From: Synergistaceae bacterium UBA1037
Lineage (GTDB): Bacteria > Synergistota > Synergistia > Synergistales > Synergistaceae
Reading direction: 5' to 3'
NCBI GenBank assembly: GCA_002316795.1
Contig: DCEE01000017.1
Coordinates: forward strand, 1,246 to 65,245
Length of the DNA stretch: 64,000 nt
The translations under genes were made by a program, and so were the position numbers. Positions within the stretch are counted from its first letter, which is position 1. Every line of letters starts with the position of its first letter. The notes under the pieces are model-generated. The model had not been told where the DNA came from. It saw only the letters and a list, made by a program, of their open reading frames with translations, and ran no database searches. Positions 57,401 through 64,000 of the stretch are shown here, one piece after another.

Positions 57401-58347
57401 CAGTCAGCAAACCTCTTCAATCTTTCGATCTCCGCCGCCGCGCCATTGATGATGTCCTCTATGATCGCCGCAGCGGGCTCAATTTTTCTGACAAGGCCGG
57501 CAGATTGTCCTGCCATCAGCGAGCCCCATTTTGTATCCCCCTCAACGACAGCAAGCCTCAGTTTGCCTGTGCCAAGTTTCTCGAGCTCTTCTACCGAAGC
57601 GCCCCTTTTTTCCAACTCCTCGAACTCTTTGGAGAGTTTATTCTTGAGGCCCCTCACGGGATGGCCTGTGGACCTGCCGGTCACCACGGTAGCTCTGTCG
57701 TTGGACTCAATAATTTTTTCTTTGTAATTGATGTGGACATTGGACTCGGCAGCACATACGAAGCGGGTGCCTACCTGGACTCCCTCTGCCCCAAGCGCAA
57801 ATGCAGCTGCCATTCCTCTTCCGTCGGCGATCCCGCCTGCAGCGATCACAGGTATCGAAATGACATCTGTGACCTGAGGTACAAGGTTCATCGTGGTGAT
57901 CTCGCCTATGTGTCCGCCGGCCTCAGTTCCTTCAGCCACTACAGCATCAGCCCCCTGCTTTGACACTCTTTCAGCATGAGCTGTGGATGCAATTACAGGC
58001 ACCACCACAGTCCCGAGAGGCTTAAGCCTGTCAAGCACTTTGCCGGGCATACCCGCACCGGTCGTCACGACAGGCACTCTGTACTGGGCAGCGATCTCAA
58101 GCGCATCGTCGGCTGTCGGAGAAAGCAGCATTATGTTCATTGCGAATGGTTTGTCCGTCAATTTTCTTATCTTGACGATCTGTTGTTCCAGAAGTTCAGG
58201 CGGCATGCTTGCGGCGGCAATGACTCCAAGCCCTCCCGCATTGCTCACAGCCGCGGCGAGGTCCGCATCAGCCACCCATGCCATTCCGCCCTGGATCACA
58301 GGGTATTTTATTTTTAAAAGTTGCGTAACACGGTTGTGTTCAAACAT
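57400..58347 (-). CDS. fabK: enoyl-ACP reductase II (FMN-dependent)
   Basis: 315 residues of the nitronate-monooxygenase-like TIM-barrel family. It has VIQGGMAWVADADLAAAVSNAGGLG at the N-terminus, EGTEAGGHIG near residue 140, and IPVIAAGGIADGRG as FMN-binding segments. Position between fabH and fabD supports FabK, which replaces triclosan-sensitive FabI. A 2-nitropropane dioxygenase role is the alternative but unlikely in this cluster. Confidence 0.9.
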   Translation of the reverse strand: MFEHNRVTQLLKIKYPVIQGGMAWVADADLAAAVSNAGGLGVIAAASMPPELLEQQIVKIRKLTDKPFAMNIMLLSPTADDALEIAAQYRVPVVTTGAGMPGKVLDRLKPLGTVVVPVIASTAHAERVSKQGADAVVAEGTEAGGHIGEITTMNLVPQVTDVISIPVIAAGGIADGRGMAAAFALGAEGVQVGTRFVCAAESNVHINYKEKIIESNDRATVVTGRSTGHPVRGLKNKLSKEFEELEKRGASVEELEKLGTGKLRLAVVEGDTKWGSLMAGQSAGLVRKIEPAAAIIEDIINGAAAEIERLKRFAD

Positions 58348-58359
58348 TTTATCTTCCCT

Positions 58360-59325
58360 CTATGCCTGGTAAAGCAGGGCTCCGAGAGTCATGCCTGCGC
58401 CAAAGGCAACGAAGCACACTTTGTCTCCGTCCTTTATCCTGCCGGACCCCATAGCCTCGTGAAGCGTTATCATCAGCGATGCCGCGGACGTGTTGCCATA
58501 CTCGGGGAGGTTTATGAGCGTCTTTTCCTGTGATACGTTAAGCCTCTTGAAAACTCCGTCGATTATCCTCGTATTGGCCTGGTGGAAGATCCAGAAGTCG
58601 ATCTCTTCCGGCGTCAGACCCGAATCCTGGCAGAATCCCTTTATGAATTTAGGCATTACTGTATTTACAAACTTGAAGACCTCGTTGCCCTTCATCTTAA
58701 CGATCGGCATGATATGGTCTTCATCGCTTTCAAGCCTTATCATCTCGTGTCCGGTGCCGTCGGCCAGCAGCCGGGTGGATGTAAACCCGCCATCACCCTC
58801 GGCAGCTCCCACCACACATGCCCCGGCACCATCACCAAAGAGGATGCAGGTCCCCCTGTCTGTCCAGTCTATTATGTCTCTGAAAACCTCAGCACCGATA
58901 ACAAGGACTTTGTCCCATATCCCGCTCGATATTCCTGATGCCGCCACTGAAAGTGCGGTGAGGCTTCCCGTGCATCCGGCCTGGATGTCTATCGCTCCGG
59001 CATTAACAGCCCCAATCATTCCCTGGACCTTGCAGGAGACGCTCGGAAATACCGTGTCGGGCGAATTTGTCCCGACAAGGACCATGTCCAGCTGATCTGC
59101 CGTCAATCCTGCATCCTCAAGGGCAAGTACCGCAGCCCTGTATGCAAGGTCGCTGCATTTTTCTCCTTCAACGGCAAAGTGTCTCTTGCTTATGCCGGTC
59201 CTCTCGACGATCCACTGGTCGTTGGTCTCGACGATTTTTTCGAAATCCTTGTTCGTCATGATTTTTTCCGGGATATATTTGCTGGTCCCCAGTATTTTTG
59301 TTTTCCTGCCCGTGTATTTGATCAT
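58360..59325 (-). CDS. fabH: beta-ketoacyl-ACP synthase III
   Basis: 321 residues with Cys118 in IQAGCTGS, the His of FWIFHQANTRI and the Asn of EYGNTSAAS, the FabH catalytic triad. It starts fatty acid synthesis by condensing acyl-CoA with malonyl-ACP. It overlaps plsX by 4 bp. Chain-starter preference (acetyl or branched) cannot be told from this. Confidence 0.96.
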   Translation of the reverse strand: MIKYTGRKTKILGTSKYIPEKIMTNKDFEKIVETNDQWIVERTGISKRHFAVEGEKCSDLAYRAAVLALEDAGLTADQLDMVLVGTNSPDTVFPSVSCKVQGMIGAVNAGAIDIQAGCTGSLTALSVAASGISSGIWDKVLVIGAEVFRDIIDWTDRGTCILFGDGAGACVVGAAEGDGGFTSTRLLADGTGHEMIRLESDEDHIMPIVKMKGNEVFKFVNTVMPKFIKGFCQDSGLTPEEIDFWIFHQANTRIIDGVFKRLNVSQEKTLINLPEYGNTSAASLMITLHEAMGSGRIKDGDKVCFVAFGAGMTLGALLYQA

Positions 59326-60326
59326 TCTGCACCACCCCTGGCTATTTCTTCTCTGATCCTTCCAACTCCGTTATGTTCTACAAAATTCGCCGCGCTCAGT
59401 ATGGCATATGATATTGCCTTTCTCTTGGAACGGCCGTGTACCTTTATGACCGTACCGTTCACGCCAAGCACGGGAGATCCGCCGGCTTTTTCCCAGTCAA
59501 ACCTTCCAAGCACCCTTTTCATGGCTGGCCACATAAAGAGGAGCCCTACCTTGGGCAGCAGATGGTTAACATACTCTTCCTTGAACTGGTTCTTAAGCAG
59601 TTCACCAAGGCCTTCCCCGAATTTAATGACAACGTTGCCGGTAAAGCCGTCGCAGACGATAACGTCAGATACGCCGTTCGGTATGTCGTTCGCCTCGGCA
59701 AATCCCTGGTAATTCAGATCACTGTTCTCTATCAGCTGTCTTGCAGCAGATATGACATCGTCTCCCTTTGTAAGCTCCTCTCCCATGTTGAGCAGCCTTA
59801 CAGAGGGGTTTTCAACATTCCTGAACAGCTTCATGTAAATGGACCCCATCTGTGCAAACTGAAAAAGGTTTATTGGTTTGCATCTGACGGTACCCCCCAC
59901 ATCCATCAGGAGGGTAGGCCTGTTAAGCACAGGGAGCATTGCACCAAGTCCGGGCCTGTCAATGCCGGGTATGCGTCCGAGGAGGATCACTCCCCCGGCG
60001 GCTATTGCTCCCGTGTTGCCTGATGATACTATGCCGGCTGCCTCTCCGGACCTTACCATTTCAAACCCTATTACAAGGCTTGAATTCTTTTTTCTTCTTA
60101 TGGAGATCGAGGGAGAGTCTCCCCCGTTTATCACTTCGTCCGCCGGAACTATGTTCAGCCTGGAGCGGACGTTTTTTTCTGCCTTTTCAATAATTGGTTT
60201 TATTTTTTCGCTGTCACCTATCAGCGCAACGGAAAGGTGCGGCTGTTCGCGGCAGGCAAGTATCGCTCCGTTGCACGGCTCTAACGGAGCATGGTCCCCT
60301 CCCATTGCATCAAGTGCTATCAGCAT
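59322..60326 (-). CDS. plsX: phosphate acyltransferase PlsX
   Basis: 334 residues starting MLIALDAMGGDHAPLEP, with AGIVSSGNTGAIAAGGVILLGRIPGIDRPG and GFTGNVVIKFGEGLG. It makes acyl-phosphate from acyl-ACP for phospholipid synthesis with PlsY. It lies after fapR (14-bp gap) and overlaps fabH. Confidence 0.96.
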   Translation of the reverse strand: MLIALDAMGGDHAPLEPCNGAILACREQPHLSVALIGDSEKIKPIIEKAEKNVRSRLNIVPADEVINGGDSPSISIRRKKNSSLVIGFEMVRSGEAAGIVSSGNTGAIAAGGVILLGRIPGIDRPGLGAMLPVLNRPTLLMDVGGTVRCKPINLFQFAQMGSIYMKLFRNVENPSVRLLNMGEELTKGDDVISAARQLIENSDLNYQGFAEANDIPNGVSDVIVCDGFTGNVVIKFGEGLGELLKNQFKEEYVNHLLPKVGLLFMWPAMKRVLGRFDWEKAGGSPVLGVNGTVIKVHGRSKRKAISYAILSAANFVEHNGVGRIREEIARGGAE

Positions 60327-60340
60327 CTCTTTTCCCCCAT

Positions 60341-60910
60341 CTATGCCAGTTCTTCAGAATTTTTTGCAACTACTACGAATCTTCCGACGAATACTTCCCT
60401 GTCAGCAACACGCGTATGAACACTGACAACGTATTTGTCACCTTTGTGGGTCCCCACTTTTGACCTGGCAAATATCCTTTCACCTACAAAAGCCGCGCGC
60501 CGGTACCTTAGCCTTGCAGAGCCGACCACGACCATTTCCCTGTCTATGGTTGCGATAGCAAGAGTCGCAGCCTGGGCGTATATATAGTAATCACCAACAA
60601 GATTGGTATGCCTGAACGCCATGTCCCTGGTCGTGTTCAGGACAGAGAGGGCCCACCCATCGGGCTCAAGTTCAATAAGTTCGCCTACGACTTCTTCAGC
60701 TCTTAAAGATTTGAGCCTGCTTGTTGCCTGCTCGGCCATGGTACGCATCCTCTCCCTCAGCTCAGGAATGGAGAGGATCCCGCGGTCAAGACGCACGGTA
60801 CTCATACTCACTCCAAGGGAGACGGCTATCTCTTCGTCAGTCATGAGTGGGTTGGTCGATATGAGCTCTATCAGCTGTTTGTGCCTCTGCTTCTTAAGTT
60901 CTGAGCGCAT
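60341..60910 (-). CDS. fapR: transcription factor FapR
   Basis: 189 residues from ATG 60910 (GGGAG about 8 nt upstream). An N-terminal DeoR-type helix-turn-helix (MTDEEIAVSLGVSMSTVRLDR) and a C-terminal hot-dog fold domain (GDYYIYAQAATLAIATIDREMVV) that binds malonyl-CoA. FapR represses fatty acid and phospholipid genes until malonyl-CoA accumulates. It heads the plsX-fab cluster, as in Bacillus. A clear FapR operator was not seen. Confidence 0.93.
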   Translation of the reverse strand: MRSELKKQRHKQLIELISTNPLMTDEEIAVSLGVSMSTVRLDRGILSIPELRERMRTMAEQATSRLKSLRAEEVVGELIELEPDGWALSVLNTTRDMAFRHTNLVGDYYIYAQAATLAIATIDREMVVVGSARLRYRRAAFVGERIFARSKVGTHKGDKYVVSVHTRVADREVFVGRFVVVAKNSEELA

Positions 60911-60959
60911 TAAGGCATCTCCCGGCAAAAGTAATTGTTAGCAGGTCATAACACCAGAC

Positions 60960-60988
60960 AAGATATTACAGAAATTGAAAGTTGTCAA
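60960..60988 (-). promoter_or_regulatory. promoter for fapR-plsX-fab
   Basis: TTGACA (60983-60988), 17-bp spacer, TATCTT (60960-60965), starting near 60953 with about 40 nt of leader. Confidence 0.7.
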
Positions 60989-61078
60989 TAACAAATCACG
61001 GGTACAACATTTTTTTAAAGGCACGGTAAGCCAATGGCCATCAGCCTTACCATGACTTATGACAAGGGGCCATAATAT

Positions 61079-61119
61079 AAGATCCGGAGCAAAAGGGATG
61101 ACCCTTTGCTCCGGATCTT
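61079..61119 (-). terminator. strong hairpin after rpmF
   Basis: A 15-bp stem around GATCCGGAGCAAA/TTTGCTCCGGATC, continued by a 3-bp GGG/CCC top with one bulged A. On the minus strand it is followed by TTATATTATGG, a weak T-tract, so it may be a leaky terminator or an attenuator between rpmF and fapR. The 61000-61078 remainder shows nothing else. Confidence 0.6.
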
Positions 61120-61134
61120 TCAGATTTCGTTCCA

Positions 61135-61341
61135 TTAATCCTTAGCGGCTGCAGAGGCTTCTGAAACCTTTATAACCTGGCGTCCCTTGTAGTAACCGCA
61201 TGCAGGGCAGGCTTTGTATGTTTCTATCATCTCGCCGCAATGGGTGCAGGCCGTGAGACTTGGTCCTGAAAGAGCACCTAGCCACTGTGCCTTGCGGTTG
61301 TGTGTACGTGAGTGGGATACTCGCCTTTTTGGAGTTGCCAT
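61135..61341 (-). CDS. rpmF: 50S ribosomal protein L32
   Basis: 68 residues, MATPKRRVSHSRTHNRKAQW, with a zinc-ribbon pair of CxxC motifs (CTHC and CPAC). It directly precedes the fatty acid cluster and follows a YceD protein, the conserved yceD-rpmF-plsX/fab order of many bacteria. Confidence 0.97.
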   Translation of the reverse strand: MATPKRRVSHSRTHNRKAQWLGALSGPSLTACTHCGEMIETYKACPACGYYKGRQVIKVSEASAAAKD

Positions 61342-61415
61342 AATTTGTTCCCCCCTTAAATCTTCAGCGAAAATGTCGCCTGTGCAATTCTATCACTTTT
61401 TTACTTTTTATGCAG

Positions 61416-62006
61416 TCAGTTATTTTCCCGGTCTTTCTGCACTAAAGATCTGAGTACTTCAAAGCGCGGATCGCCCTCGTCATCAGTACAGGAGCATGAC
61501 GACTTATTGAGATCGGCTCCGCATTTGGGACAGAGTCCCCTGCACTCCTGCGAGCAGACAGGTGCGGACGGAAGAAGCGTTATCAGGACCTCCCAGATCA
61601 GAGGGCCAAGGTCTATCTCATCCTCCCATGAGTCAAGGATCATGACCTCTTCGTCTCCGTCTGCTTCAAAATCCGGTTCGGCTCTTTTGTCCTCTTCTTT
61701 GTCCAGTGAGAAAAGATACCTTAATTCTCCCTCAATTGCAACCCCCGCAGGTTCAAGACATCTTGAACATGGTACATTCAACCTTCCGGATACCGATATG
61801 GAGGTGATTATCCGGCCTTCCGTCCTGTAAGCCTCAACTTTGACCTCAAGGGGGCCCTCCACGGAGTAAAGCTGTCCCCAATAACTGATCTTCCTGTCAG
61901 CCGAAACAAAAAAACTTTCCGTAAAAGGAGTGCCGTCCTTCGGGACAGCCGGGATGACAAGCCTGTGATGCCAGCTGTTGGGCGCGGCTTCGATATGCTC
62001 AGCCAT
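61416..62006 (-). CDS. YceD (DUF177) family protein
   Basis: 196 residues from ATG 62006 with GGAG 4 nt upstream, 10 nt beyond the ackA stop. The YceD core has the conserved cysteine VPCSRCLEP. The acidic middle (EEDKRAEPDFEADGDEEV) and a Cys cluster (CSQECRGLCPKCGADLNKSSCSC) are present. YceD proteins accompany rpmF and are implicated in 23S rRNA accumulation in E. coli and plants. Confidence 0.88.
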   Translation of the reverse strand: MAEHIEAAPNSWHHRLVIPAVPKDGTPFTESFFVSADRKISYWGQLYSVEGPLEVKVEAYRTEGRIITSISVSGRLNVPCSRCLEPAGVAIEGELRYLFSLDKEEDKRAEPDFEADGDEEVMILDSWEDEIDLGPLIWEVLITLLPSAPVCSQECRGLCPKCGADLNKSSCSCTDDEGDPRFEVLRSLVQKDRENN

Positions 62007-62016
62007 TATTCTCCGG

Positions 62017-63213
62017 TCATCTGGCCTCGCAGCAGCGTTTGGTATCCCTTGCAATGACCATTTCCTCGTCTGTCGGAACGACCATTACCGCTACCCTTGA
62101 ATCCGGGGTGCTGAAAATGACCTCTTTCCCGCGGACCTTGTTCTTCGCGGGGTCGATCTTCACTCCCATGAATTCCAAGCCCCTGCAAACCTCTTCACGG
62201 AACGAAACTCCGTTTTCCCCTATGCCTGCAGTGAAGACCAGTACATCTATTCCGCCCATCGCGGCAGCATAAGAACCGATATACTTCTTGACATGGTAGA
62301 TGAGCATTTCCTGCGCAAGCTTAGCGCGTTCGTCACCCTTCTCAGCGGCTTCCTCAACATCGCGGAGGTCGCTTGATATGCCGGAGACGCCCTGAAGGCC
62401 GCTCTTTTTGTGGACTATGTCGCTTACCGTCTTTACGTCACCATGCTTCTCCATCAGGTAGAGCATTACCGACGGGTCCAGATTTCCGCTGCGTGTCCCC
62501 ATAAGAACTCCTTCAGCCGTACCGTAGCCGAGGCTCGTATCTACCGATTGGCCGCCGTCAACAGCAGTGATGGAGCTTCCGTTTCCGAGGTGACATGTAA
62601 CTGTCTTGAGTTCCTCAACCGGCCTTCCCAGTATCTCGGCTGCCCTGTTGGCTACGTAGTAATGGCTGGTGCCGTGGAAGCCATAGCGGCGCACCCTGTC
62701 TTCCTCGTAATAGCTGTAAGGAATGCCGTATGTAAAGGCCTTCGGGGGCATTGACTGATGGAAGGCTGTGTCAAAGACGACTACGTTCGGTGTCCCCGGG
62801 AGGACTTCCATGAGAGCACGGACACCCTGAAGGTTCGCCGGGTTGTGGAGTGGCGCAAGATGGATAACTTCTTCTATTGCCTTGATGACTTCGGGTGTGA
62901 CAAGCACTGACGACGTGAACTTCTCTCCGCCGTGGACCATCCTGTGTCCTGCCGCCGAAAGCTCGCTCAGGTCTTTTATAACACCATGTTCGGGATCGAT
63001 GAGCATTTCAAGTACATACTTGATCGCTACTGTATGGTTCGGGAAATCAACTTCACGGGACACCGGGTCTTTCCCTGTTTTCGTATGTTTGATCTTTGAG
63101 CCGTCAATGCCGATGCGCTCAACAAGCCCCTTGGCAAGGACAGCTTCACCGTCCATGTCGATAAGCTGATACTTGAAAGAAGAACTTCCGCAGTTAAGAA
63201 CTAGAATTTTCAT
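62017..63213 (-). CDS. ackA: acetate kinase
   Basis: 398 residues from ATG 63213 (MKILVLNCGSSSFKYQLID). ASKHA-fold motifs are VFDTAFHQSMP, FHGTSHYYV and the GNLDPSVMLYLM and TAGIGENG segments. It interconverts acetyl phosphate and acetate with ATP formation, the usual energy-yielding step in amino acid-fermenting anaerobes. The pta gene is not in this window. It has a poorly spaced GGGAGG upstream, 13 nt before the start. Confidence 0.97.
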   Translation of the reverse strand: MKILVLNCGSSSFKYQLIDMDGEAVLAKGLVERIGIDGSKIKHTKTGKDPVSREVDFPNHTVAIKYVLEMLIDPEHGVIKDLSELSAAGHRMVHGGEKFTSSVLVTPEVIKAIEEVIHLAPLHNPANLQGVRALMEVLPGTPNVVVFDTAFHQSMPPKAFTYGIPYSYYEEDRVRRYGFHGTSHYYVANRAAEILGRPVEELKTVTCHLGNGSSITAVDGGQSVDTSLGYGTAEGVLMGTRSGNLDPSVMLYLMEKHGDVKTVSDIVHKKSGLQGVSGISSDLRDVEEAAEKGDERAKLAQEMLIYHVKKYIGSYAAAMGGIDVLVFTAGIGENGVSFREEVCRGLEFMGVKIDPAKNKVRGKEVIFSTPDSRVAVMVVPTDEEMVIARDTKRCCEAR

Positions 63214-63294
63214 TAGAATGAGATTGCCTCCCTTATTCTGATTATCCCCGCACCTTTGTGGTATTCTTACCATAAGAGGACGGTGATTGAATAT

Positions 63295-64000
63295 ATGCAT
63301 ACTCCCATAACAGGGATAGTTGCCGAATATAACCCGCTCCACCACGGACACAGGCATCATATGGACCAGGCCCGCACACTCTCCGGTGCCGAGGGCATCA
63401 TAGTCGTGCTCTCCTCAAACTTTGTCCAAAGAGGAGAACCTGCCCTGATCTCAAAGTGGGAGAGGACAAAGGCCGCCCTTGGATGCGGAGCTGACCTGGT
63501 GCTTGAGCTTCCTCTCGTCTTTTCTGCCCACAACGCAGGAGTATTCGCAAATGCCGCCGTCGACATCCTGGCAATGACAGGCATCGTAACACACATTTCC
63601 TTTGGGTTGGAATCCCCCGACTGGCAAATGGACAAAATCTTAGATATTCTAATCGAAGAACCGGAACCTTTCAAGTTTTGTTTAAAAGAAGAACTTGACA
63701 AAGGCTTTTCTTTTGTTGAATCGAGGGCCGCGGCTCTTGACCGTATGATCCCCGGAACAGCCGAAAAGCTGAAAGGTTCGAATAATTCCCTTGCACTATC
63801 ATACATGCTCAGGATAAAGAAACAAAATTGGGAAATAGATGCCGTTCCGGTAAAGAGGCTTGGTGCAGGATATCACGAAAATGAGCTTGCCGAATTTTCA
63901 AGCGCAACTGCTGTAAGGAAAGCTATTTCAAAAGGAAAAGTCTCGGAAGCCCTCTCGCAGCTCCCTGATTTTTCAGCAGGGATATTAAATGAGGCGATCG
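63295..64000 (+). CDS. tmcAL: tRNA(Met) cytidine acetate ligase TmcAL (5' part; runs off the window)
   Basis: The only confident plus-strand gene. 235 codons are visible: ITGIVAEYNPLHHGHRHHMD with the nucleotidyltransferase HxGH motif, followed by VVLSSNFVQRGEPALISKWERTK and later LKGSNNSLALSYM. This is the YlbM/TmcAL family, which makes ac4C at the tRNA-Met wobble position from acetate and ATP. ATG 63295 is used; a GTG at 63283 is also in frame. It diverges from ackA across 81 bp, an apt partner as a consumer of acetate. Confidence 0.88.
   Translation, partial: MHTPITGIVAEYNPLHHGHRHHMDQARTLSGAEGIIVVLSSNFVQRGEPALISKWERTKAALGCGADLVLELPLVFSAHNAGVFANAAVDILAMTGIVTHISFGLESPDWQMDKILDILIEEPEPFKFCLKEELDKGFSFVESRAAALDRMIPGTAEKLKGSNNSLALSYMLRIKKQNWEIDAVPVKRLGAGYHENELAEFSSATAVRKAISKGKVSEALSQLPDFSAGILNEAI

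Noticed and set aside
60965-61010. FapR operator upstream of fapR
   Set aside because: Only a loose GTACC-like core (TTGTACCCG) was seen and no inverted repeat like the Bacillus FapR box, so it is not listed as a site.
60938-61135. 65-codon minus-strand frame between rpmF and fapR
   Set aside because: It spans the strong hairpin and the fapR promoter and starts inside the rpmF stop; no protein-like pattern.
63357-63806. 149-codon minus-strand frame at the window end
   Set aside because: Antisense to tmcAL, whose plus-strand product matches its family from start to window end.

Overview
The window is a gene-dense bacterial chromosome segment. Nearly every gene lies on the minus strand; only the last one (tmcAL, cut by the window end) and two doubtful short frames lie on the plus strand. 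The gene content points to an anaerobic, rod-forming diderm: LptA/LptB export of lipopolysaccharide, MreBCD/RodA/PBP2, MinCDE, Rex, acetate kinase and a membrane pyrophosphatase. FapR regulation combined with LPS-export genes, and the protein sequences themselves, suggest Synergistota. That assignment is an inference from recall, not from a database search.

Layout, low to high coordinates: (1) 1-9.4 kb holds metG (partial), rsmI, a TrmN6-like methylase, smc, rng and a pair of radical-SAM proteins, driven by a good promoter at 9369-9397 with a pseudoknot-like leader. (2) 9.4-25.5 kb is a long co-oriented block: rodA-minE-minD-minC-mrdA-mreD-mreC-mreB-radC-MBL-dtd-rel, recJ and a LapA-like protein, then secF-secD-yajC. 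(3) 25.6-31.3 kb: rex, eno with rqcP, and rpoD-dnaG. (4) 31.4-36.1 kb: membrane pyrophosphatase, MobB-like P-loop protein, AI-2E family transporter, larB. (5) 36.1-38.6 kb is the only clearly accessory segment. It is AT-rich and holds a BRO-N/Fic fusion, small ORFs, gene fragments and an ASCH protein. (6) 38.6-47.8 kb: guaA, groEL-groES with a perfect CIRCE element, tsaD, a small zinc-ribbon protein missed by length-limited ORF calling, a secreted protein of unknown function, murJ, lptB, lptA. (7) 47.8-53.4 kb: a TroA-like protein without its metal ligands, then the pyrimidine operon pyrR-pyrB-pyrC-(short ORF)-pyrF-pyrE, read from right to left. (8) 53.4-61 kb: rnc and the complete type II fatty acid cluster fapR-plsX-fabH-fabK-fabD-fabG-acpP-fabF. 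(9) 61.1-64 kb: rpmF, YceD-family protein, ackA and the divergent tmcAL.

Most genes sit in tightly overlapping operons (ATGA/TGATG junctions), so translational coupling is probably widespread. The most interesting regulatory site is the pyr leader at about 52950-53090. It has a consensus promoter, a 26-codon leader peptide whose stop codon touches an intrinsic terminator, and a terminator hexaloop (CAGUGA) that fits the PyrR recognition loop CNGNGA. Other points of interest are the interleaved stems before the B12/radical-SAM gene, the apparent replacement of pyrK/pyrD by a 45-codon ORF, the TroA-like protein without histidine ligands, and the Fic island. I saw no tRNA, rRNA, CRISPR array or intact insertion sequence.
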